Below, piece after piece: positions 56,695 to 64,000 of a stretch of 64,000 nucleotides of DNA. The DNA is from Pohlia nutans (taxonomy: Eukaryota > Streptophyta > Bryopsida > Bryales > Mniaceae): assembly GCA_022496805.1 (NCBI GenBank), contig CM040088.1, forward strand, positions 27,472,452 to 27,536,451. The letters are read 5' to 3'. How positions within the stretch are numbered: position 1 is the stretch's first letter; each line of letters begins with the position of its first letter. Position numbers and translations under genes: made by a program. The notes under the pieces are model-generated. The model was not told the origin of the DNA and made no database searches. It worked only from the letters and a program-made list of their open reading frames with translations.

Positions 56695-58488
56695 CCTCTA
56701 AGAGTCTGTTCATACCTTAAGCTTCACAGTTCTTCACACTTCATTAGATAGTGAGAGTGTCACAAAAATTACATAAATTTCTCTTTAGAGATATGAGAAT
56801 CACATAATTTCAATTGATGTTAAATCTTGTCACTTACATGGGCGGGGACTCTCCATGATCAGCAAACTAGACATTTTTCTCCATTGCAATTCAGACTTGT
56901 GCACCCTAGTATCTCTCTATGAAGGTCATAATTTGTAGCAACCGAAAGGGTAAACTTGCAGCAACGGCACAAGAATGCCGTGTGAATGGTCTGGGAGAAA
57001 ATGTAATCTGAATGCAGCCATGTACCTCCCAGGCAAGGTCAATTCTAGGACAGATTGAAGGGGCATTTTTTCAACCCCATCAATTTCAGTAGGTAGCTCG
57101 GTTCCTTTTGCCCCGTGGCGGTTCTGCCGTGGTGGCGTTGTATTTTTCCTTTCGCAATTGATTCTTTCAATATGTCACGCCCCAGAAAAAACAAAAACAA
57201 AAAGCAGGGGGGGCATTTCCACTTAATGAGTATATTCGGCTATTTTTGGAAAGAAACAGGCCTCTTGAATTGCTCAAGATTGCAATCATTGACTTGTAGA
57301 CCTTGGAGATTTTTGCAAGTCATAAATGAGGCTATGTGCTGGCATATCACAAGTGAGCTACAGTAGCTTCCAGCTTCCATCATGATTAACTTAGGACGGC
57401 TTCCCATGGAGAGCCTGAACCTGCATGTGTGACATCATATCAATAAGAAGATTGATGCATAATTAATAGTCATTCAAGTTGATATGCAGGTGTTCTGGTC
57501 TTGTATTTCTGGTTTACAAGACTGGTAATAGCTGAAACTCTATCCAGAAGGGCGTGCTACACCAAATATGTAATGCCACATGGTAGAAGTATTAGTGAAG
57601 GACCTTGAATTTTGGGCAAAGATGCTCTGCATGACATCAACATGTGGGTTCAAGCTCTACATGGAAAGCTGTCCTTATCCAGGTCTCCCATCTGTCTCTC
57701 GCCATATATAACATACTTCAATGAAAACAAATTAAAGTCATGTTGCTACGCCAGGTGATTGAGGCTTGAACTTGACAGAAAAAGTGAGTGCAAATGAGCC
57801 TTACGTTATGAGGGATGGTTTTAATCATGGATTAAAAAAGGATTTTGATCGATTCAAATAGATCTTAGAAAACGAAAAAATTGGATAGGATAAACATTGG
57901 TATTTCATTACAATGCAAAGAGTTAGTAGAAAATTGCACCACCTTTGAAATCACAAATTATCACAACTTTCTAACTGGTGCTGCGGGCTTGCGGACGGTT
58001 GGAGTGTTGGACTAACGTCTTAGAAATAATATCACTTAGGCTAACTTGCACAGCAGCAAGGACCACAACAAAGAATGCTTGGGACACAAAGTAGGGTCGG
58101 AGAGGGTCAGAAGGCTCAAATCTAGAATCTGTGGCCACAGACGGATTTTTATCCGATTTCAGTCAGTTAAAATTGGAGTTTTAAAGATCCAGATTTTTTT
58201 TAAATTTATTTTTTAAAGTCCCGATTTTTTGAAACCCAGCTTGAGTCCGTACGTTCCCTGAAATGATTAAAAATATCACAGTAGCCAGAAGATTAGATAA
58301 GGTCAAAGGTCAAGACATATACCGTGACATGTATTTTTAAGTAGAAGCATTGAACGATTGAAAAAGAGCGCGCACAAGTTCAGTAGAGAAGTGGTTTTCA
58401 TTCCGCACATGGATTGAAAGTATGGCATTTTGGGCTCAGAGTGCATTGCCCTGTGCAGGGAGACTCTAGGTCCTATTTAATGCAGTAA
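56695..58488. other. Intergenic, no gene seen
   Basis: An 83-codon frame at 57115-57366 is unrecognised. No repeat termini found. Confidence 0.35.
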
Positions 58489-58650
58489 ACACAGGGAGAT
58501 AAATACAAGATTCCATATGGGAAACAGGGACACGATTGTAACTTTCCCAGATCAAAATACACTACAATCATCGCAAGAAAGTTACAATTCTGGGAATTTT
58601 GTCCCACTTCCCATATGAAATCCCATGTGGGAATGTCTTTATTTCTCCCT
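58489..58650. mobile_element. Foldback MITE, CACAGGGAGATAAA family, copy 3
   Basis: CACAGGGAGATAAATACAAG to GTCTTTATTTCTCCCTGTG, slightly shortened in the left arm relative to copies 1 and 2. Confidence 0.78.
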
Positions 58651-59660
58651 GTGAAAGAGAACCCACTTCACTGACAGATTCCACCGTCCGTTTTCAGTGA
58701 GGAGACTCTACAAGTACATATATTCAAACTGCCAAACAGCTGAAATACTCAGCAAATCAGGAGTCGGTGGAACCATATGGATTGCACAATTGGTATCTCA
58801 GCTAGCTACACCTCAAAGAAAACAGACAAGAAACTCTTCAAGCTGTTCCAGAGAACTTGTCTTACTTGAGCAATAGACAAAGTGTCGAACATGACGTCGA
58901 AGACATCTAGTAGATATGTCTGTCAAACAAGCATATTTTAAAGAATATTCACGAATATCCATCCAAGTTGTCTACCATATTTGGCGTACACTTGTCTAAT
59001 TAGACAATATGATGTCTAATACAACGTCACGTTGAAAAAAAGTGTCAGACATGACAACCTGAGCAGTACAGATAACAAGTTTACAAAGACGTAACAAGTG
59101 AGGATTCGAGTCAAGCGCAACCAACGACCACCCTATCATCACAAGTTCCAGATCCATAAATATTAACTTACACTGTCCATTATTCAGATGTCAAGACACC
59201 GGCGCCAAACGTACGTTGCTCATATATTTAACCTCCAACACCCGACTTAAACTGACGGATCGATGGCAGGTCTCTATTGCAAAGACTGGCATGCAATTAA
59301 CTTAGACAGAATGATTCAACTTCAACCGTCATAGCAGAGTCAGAGTAAGACAGACTGAGTATCATATCAAATCTGACAAGATGAGCCCCCGCGAGATCAA
59401 AGTGCTATAACCGGGACTAGTTTGACACAGAATTGAAGGTACCAAATCATCTCCGGACTAAAATGCGACTGAAATGAAACTAGAATTAATACCTCAGGCT
59501 AAACCCACGATCCTCCGAATGCACGTCTAATCGCAAGAAGAAAAGAGCCTGGAAGTTCAAACTCGGAGGATTGCAATACATGCATTAATTGGCGATGCAT
59601 GCAACTTAAGAGCGTTTTGATGTCGATCACTGGCATGGTGGTGGAGCGCGCGCACACACT
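58651..59660. other. Intergenic, upstream of the duplicated hairpin
   Basis: No gene. GC-balanced unique sequence. 59640-59680 has CGCGCGCACACACTGTATACATATAT, whose TATACATATAT could be a TATA element for the downstream hairpin. Confidence 0.35.
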
Positions 59661-59679
59661 GTATACATATATTTGTAAA

Positions 59680-59789
59680 TATTTGCTTCCTCTTGACTAT
59701 GATGCAGACCTTCGTCTGGTTGACTCGATCATGGAAAGAGAGTTTTCCAGATGAAGAATCTGCATCATAGGCTAGTGGAAGGAAATGAG
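59680..59789 (+). ncRNA. Candidate MIRNA-like hairpin, copy 1
   Basis: CTATGATGCAGACCTTCGTC.. (59697-59719) pairs with 59747-59770: 12 perfect pairs, a 2x3 internal loop, then 9 pairs with one G-U, around a 27-nt loop. Outside, TTTGCTTCC pairs with GGAAGGAAA after a 6x6 bulge. The size resembles plant precursors. Not recognised as a known miRNA. Confidence 0.4.
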
Positions 59790-60187
59790 AAGAAGAACTT
59801 GTTCTATCATACTGTAATCATACTAGCTAGCTGTAAGGTACTCGCATTCACAGCCTTGATGATGGACTCTTGGCATGAGAGACTGAGAGTAATACGACGG
59901 AGCCTGGGAGTGATTGACCAGATCTCGGTCGGAGGCAGGCTACCGGTATATATGAAAATATATTTGCTTCCTCTTGACTATGATGCAGACCTTCGTCTGG
60001 TGAAGTCCTCGATCATGGAAAAGGACGTTTCCAGATGAAGAATCTGCATCATAGACTAGCGGAAGGAAATGAGAAGAACTTGCTCTATGATACTACAATC
60101 ATGCTGTAAGTTACTGGCAATCGCAGACCTGGGAGACTGAGAGTAATGCGAGCCTGGGAGTGATTGACCAGATCTCGGTCGGAGGCC
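59681..60187 (+). repeat. Tandem duplication, 281-bp unit, of a hairpin-bearing segment
   Basis: Unit 1 is 59681-59961 and unit 2 is 59962-60187. Both start ATTTGCTTCCTCTTGACTAT and end GACCAGATCTCGGTCGGAGG. Unit 2 has several deletions. Each unit is preceded by a TATA-rich stretch. Confidence 0.88.
59961..60073 (+). ncRNA. Candidate MIRNA-like hairpin, copy 2
   Basis: Arms 59978-60000 and 60031-60054 are identical to those of copy 1, while the loop differs in sequence and length (30 nt). Conserved arms with a changing loop are the pattern expected of a miRNA precursor family, though the copies are young. Confidence 0.4.
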
Positions 60188-60805
60188 TATATAGAGTCCT
60201 GTCCTGTACAAATCTGGAGCCAGATTTTATCGACGTCGCTGCTAGAGGGTGAGCCGGTGAGGCTCACGCCATTGCTGCCACAATGGGCCACGTCGTCTCT
60301 CTGCTTTTTGGTCTTGTGAAGAGACGCCTTTTCTGTTTTCTTCCTTATTTTTTATTGTGTGTGGAAAGGAGATGAAGGAATTCTTCGCACAATTTAAACC
60401 AGTTGGCTTTTTTCCACTTAACTTATCTTCTGTTTGCAATCGGTGGTGGCAGGGATTTTGAACTGGAATTTGGATTCTTTTGGAGATGGACCCATTGAAA
60501 CATCATCCTCACCAGTGTAAGAAAATTTCATCCCACCAAAAAGTTTGGTGTTGAATTTAGAGAGTAAAAAGAATAACGACGTGGTTCCTTCAAGAGAACG
60601 ACGTGGTTCCTTCCGTTGTTCCTTCAACAGAACGACACTGTTCCTTCAAGAGAAGGACGTTGTTCCTTCAAGAGAACGGCTTGGCCGGATAAAGAGTCTA
60701 GAATTCCTCCAAGATTCGTACCTTGACCTTTATCTCACATTACAATAAGTGGCTATATTGTTGATTGAAGTTGCCAATATTTTGTATCAATGTTCACCTA
60801 TATTG
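60188..60805. repeat. Intergenic with short tandem repeat GTTCCTTCAAGAGAACGAC
   Basis: 60585-60680 contains about four imperfect units of GTTCCTTCAAGAGAACGACGT (period near 22, one longer spacing). Open frames over it are repeat-driven. 60760-60805 is one copy of a 45-bp repeat (TATATTGTTGATTGAAGTTG) whose other copy follows the MITE at 61073. Confidence 0.55.
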
Positions 60806-61072
60806 CTCAGGGATGCACTCTACACAATGTTTGAGAAATCACGTGCGTTCATGACCCTCTAAAAACCCCCATGTATATGAGGGATTATATGTCTACAAAT
60901 CTTTGTATACATATCTATTCCGTCTTATATATATGTTTAATGTAAGTATACGTCAAAAATATTAGCTCCAAATATGTTTATTGTATATATACGTAATACG
61001 ACAATGTTTGAATTAATACCCCTTCTGTGCACTCATGTATACTTGTACGTGTTTAGTACAGTACACCCCGGG
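60806..61072. mobile_element. hAT-like MITE, 267 bp
   Basis: CTCAGGGATGCACTC to GTACACCCCGGG, flanked by CTATATTG and CAATATTG (7 of 8). It lies at the junction of two 45-bp direct repeats, so the duplication is supported but not independent of that repeat. Confidence 0.78.
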
Positions 61073-61080
61073 CAATATTG

Positions 61081-62195
61081 TTGATTGAAGTTGTCTATAT
61101 TCATCAATGTAAGTTTATGTGTAAATGTTTTCACAAATGATCATGATATGGATCTTTGAATGAAAATGATTTTGTCATTCAAATTATCCTTCAATTCATC
61201 AAAATTTCTCATAGATTTGCAAGATTTTCAAAAAAATTCCAATCTCCATGAATCATGTTGACCCAGCTAACCAAAAAATGGTCACTTTCGGAACGTTTTA
61301 TTGGATAACTTGAAATCCGTGCAGTGTTTGGTTTTGGTGTCAACGGAATGGATTTTTGTACTCTTGAAATGCATCTCTTGAAAAAATATCAATGTATAAT
61401 TTGGATCTTGGGAGATGCCTTGAATATGGTGAAATACAGGTGAGAGTATTAAAGAAATGTATAATAAAATGCAAAATAACATAGTGAATTCGCTTCTTGT
61501 GGTTGTTACTGAAATCTTGCTAATTTTCAAGTTTTGCCTTGATGTTAGAAAGATGGACTTGCCGATCTCTCATTGGCAAAGTTTGGCTTCCAAAAAATAT
61601 GCATTCTTCAACATAGAGTATTGTAGCAAATAATGTATTTTACAAATTTGCTTATCTATAGTAAACGCGGATATTGTTCGTTTTAATATGGACGTACGCA
61701 TGTTAGTATTTTTTCATATGCTATGTTCTAAATAATTTGTGATAATCTTTTACAAACACACTTTTCCATGTTGTACAAAAGTCTTGGCGATGCATATAAA
61801 AATTGCCTTTTTGGCTTTTAAATTCCGCATAAAATCCAAAACAAGTAAAAATAATAATGGTAAGTTACATGTGCAAGGACTCTTAGTTTAGAATATGGTC
61901 GGAATATGAACTTTGGCAAAGATGATCTTTATAAATCCACTTACAAAAATCAAAGCAAGGAGAGGTTAAGAGTGCATGCATGCAGTGAACTTTGCACCAT
62001 GTAGTGGTGAATACGTGTTTTTATGTCACTAAATAACCGTAAGATGTTTTCAAAATTAGATGGTATGTAGAAATACAAGTCTATTTTTATTTTATATAGT
62101 TAAGATTCAAAAGTCATCAACGACCAGTAAAAGAAATGGCCAAAAACTCAACAAGGTAGAAAAACAAGCATGTTTAGCAAGTGGTCACCTAGGCC
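61081..62195. other. Intergenic, no gene seen
   Basis: AT-rich unique sequence with short unrecognised frames only. Confidence 0.35.
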
Positions 62196-62530
62196 TTAAC
62201 CCCTAAACGTCCAACCATCCATTTTCCAAATGATTTACAAAATAAAACTCCGTTTTCTCATCTGTCATGCACTTTTTGCAGTGTGGATTGTTTACTAAAA
62301 AATTTATCGGAAGTTATCTTCATGCACGTGTAAGGGGATGATTTGTGAAATTTTTATGCCTCAATTCATGTTGCAGTTATTCACCAATGAAAAATTTCCT
62401 TGATGTTAGTTCAAAAGTACTCTTGAAAAAATCAACTCATAAAGTTAAACAACCAAAATATCTCCAAAAATCACTACACATAGAATATTACATTTCAACC
62501 CATCACAAAAGAATTCATCCACAAATTGAA
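62196..62530 (+). mobile_element. piggyBac-like MITE, left part only
   Basis: TTAACCCCTAAACGTCCAAC then CATCCATTTTCC, followed by text parallel to 20990-21320 (CATCTGTCATGCACTTTTTGC, GGGGATGATTTGTGAAATTT). Similarity is lost near 62530 and no right terminus follows, so the copy is truncated. Confidence 0.7.
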
Positions 62531-62762
62531 TGAGTTTAGGCTAAAAGAGTTTATGTTTTCTTGGATTAGATTTAGACACTGTGCAAGGTTCCCTACTTGG
62601 TGGAGGTTCTTGAGAAGGTCAATTAGAGGTATCAATTAAAAATTGTTGTTTGTATGTTTTTTATAAAAATAAAAATAAAAATAAAAAACATTTATATAAT
62701 TAATTAATTAAAATTTTGAATTTTTTTGAAAGTCAATTATTTTAAAGTTCCTCCATGGTTAC

Positions 62763-63329
62763 TTAATCTCTAAGCGTGCGAGGAGCCTAGTGGGGCCATG
62801 TTTGGTCATTTTTCAGTCAAACGCTGATTTTCACCTAGGTGAGTCACCTAGTTCCTAATTTCAAATGAAAATAGTCCCAACTAAAAAAGTGTAGGCGTTA
62901 TTTTTTACTTTCTAGTCCAAATATATCATTCTTCAATTTTTTTAAATTGCATATTTTACAACACTTTAAAGCTCAAAACCCTAATATTCCAATATGCACT
63001 ACAAAAAAAGTTACTCTATTGAATTTCTTTTCATGTAAGCTTAAGAAGCATGCCACTTACACCTTGTTGTTCATCACTATTATTTAAATTTTTCCTAAAT
63101 ATTTCATACTAATTGGAGTATTTTTGTAATTACTATGATTTTTACAAGAAAAAACTTTGAAAAATCTTATAAAATTTATTTTTATTTAAATAATCACAAA
63201 AAAAATCATGGTAAATTGGTTTGACAATACCTTATATGAGAAAATACCAAAAATATATAATATATTTTAAAATGTGAGGAATTGATGAGGTTTGACCGGG
63301 TAATTGTAGTGTGGATGCTTAAGGGTTAA
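62763..63329 (+). mobile_element. piggyBac-like MITE, 567 bp
   Basis: TTAATCTCTAAGCGTGCGAG on the left; TTAACCCTTAAGCATCCACA inward from the right. An inverted relative lies at 43620-44246. Confidence 0.78.
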
Positions 63330-63560
63330 AAATTTCAAAGTTATTACATCAATTTTCATGTTAAAATTTTCTTAAAGGGTTGGAATTAAGAGTTCTTCTA
63401 CTTTGAAGATTTAATAGATGTTGGATTTTTTTTCATGTAAAGAATAAATTTCAAGGAAGAGATAGTTCTTCACTTGCAGAAAGAGATAACTTAGTTTGGA
63501 GTTTTTCAAGCTCATATAATTGTGTGGCTCTGCAGTCTTCTTTTGGTTGCTAAGGAAGCT

Positions 63561-63986
63561 TTAACCCCTAAAGGTCCAACCATCCATATTTTGGATGATG
63601 CAGTGATTCACCAAAAAAAAACTTGATCTTAATTCAAAAGTATTTTTGAAAAAAATAACTCATAAAATTAAGAATCCAAAAAATCTCCAAAAATCACTAC
63701 ACTTAGAGTATTGCATTTCAACCCATCACAACAAATTTCATCCATAGATTATCAATATCTTATTCGTAATCAAATTATAAAAGAATTTTGAATTTTGAGT
63801 TTCAAATTTTATACAAAAATATTGGTGATAGCAATCATAGATCTAACCATATGAATAGAATCTAAAACTCACAGTGTACAACTTTTATTCAAATATCAAG
63901 CTCAAAATATCCCTCTTAGTTGCATTTTATAATGCATCTTTGCAATTCACCAAATCTTGAGAGGGGTGAGGACCTTTAGGGGTTAA
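63561..63986 (+). mobile_element. piggyBac-like MITE with 13-bp perfect termini, 426 bp
   Basis: Both ends, read inward, are TTAACCCCTAAAGGTCC exactly. Then CCATCCATATTTTGGATGATG forms a subterminal palindrome. The right half matches 21370-21545. Termini agree with the transposase-bearing element (TTAACCCCTAAAGGCC). Confidence 0.92.
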
Positions 63987-64000
63987 AGATTTTTTATCCT

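Noticed and set aside
60545..60748. 67-codon Arg/Ser-rich frame
   Set aside because: Arises from the GTTCCTTCAAGAGAACGAC tandem repeat.
1..64000. CRISPR arrays, operons, bacterial promoters
   Set aside because: No spaced direct-repeat arrays and no prokaryotic gene layout; the sequence is plant nuclear.

Overview
This is nuclear DNA of a land plant. It has three intron-containing plant genes with GT-AG introns, no operons, AT-rich intergenic DNA and a very heavy load of transposon-derived sequence. Only three intact genes occupy 64 kb, all on the + strand. The species cannot be fixed from sequence alone. The gene families and the decayed LINE-type ORF would fit a seed-free plant (bryophyte, lycophyte or fern), but this is an inference.

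Genes. (1) 24654-27062: LysM receptor-like pseudokinase of the LYK4/LYK5/LYR type (signal peptide, three-LysM cysteine pattern, TM segment, kinase fold with NFG in place of DFG). (2) 33614-36554: CHY-type/RING E3 ubiquitin ligase (RZPF34/CHYR1/MIEL1-like), nine coding exons, 336 aa. (3) 47872-51052: FAD-dependent monooxygenase (plant MO1/CTF2-like), six coding exons, 424 aa. Their coding sequences look intact. I see no functional link between them: defence signalling at the membrane, protein turnover, flavin-dependent hydroxylation.

Mobile DNA dominates the rest. The main signal is a piggyBac-type system. A 4.9 kb element at 2113-7047 carries a transposase with all catalytic aspartates and the C-terminal Cys-rich domain, broken by a single frameshift. 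At least eighteen further loci (complete, truncated or single-ended) begin and end in TTAA followed by CCC(C/T)TAAAGG-like termini, usually 230-630 bp long: non-autonomous piggyBac MITEs. They lie in intergenic DNA, in a monooxygenase intron and inside other transposons, and some share one TTAA back-to-back. Other TE groups recognised by termini and target duplications are: hAT-like MITEs with 8-bp duplications (8095, 31519, 39152, 48145, 54170, 55351, 56083, 60806), PIF/Harbinger-like elements with TTA/TAA duplications (20855-23134, 41089-41620, 43077-43536), a CACTA-like element with a GTT duplication (14853-16308), TA-duplicating mariner/pogo-like MITEs (8513-8816, 8984-9286, 28387-28994, 41300-41465, 47217-47368), a three-copy foldback family (28117, 54907, 58489), other foldback elements, a decayed LINE-type ORF (10712-11717) and SINE-like fragments.

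Layout: 1-2112 AT-rich; 2113-7047 piggyBac element; 7.0-13.8 kb MITEs plus LINE remnant; 13.8-19.5 kb decayed unknown coding-like DNA split by a CACTA element; 20-23.1 kb nested Harbinger/piggyBac block; 23.1-27.1 kb LysM receptor; 28-32.4 kb nested MITE block; 33-37 kb CHY/RING gene; 38-47.4 kb MITEs and a long hairpin with a tandem array; 47.9-51.1 kb monooxygenase; 52-64 kb MITEs plus a tandemly duplicated miRNA-precursor-like hairpin at 59.7-60.1 kb.
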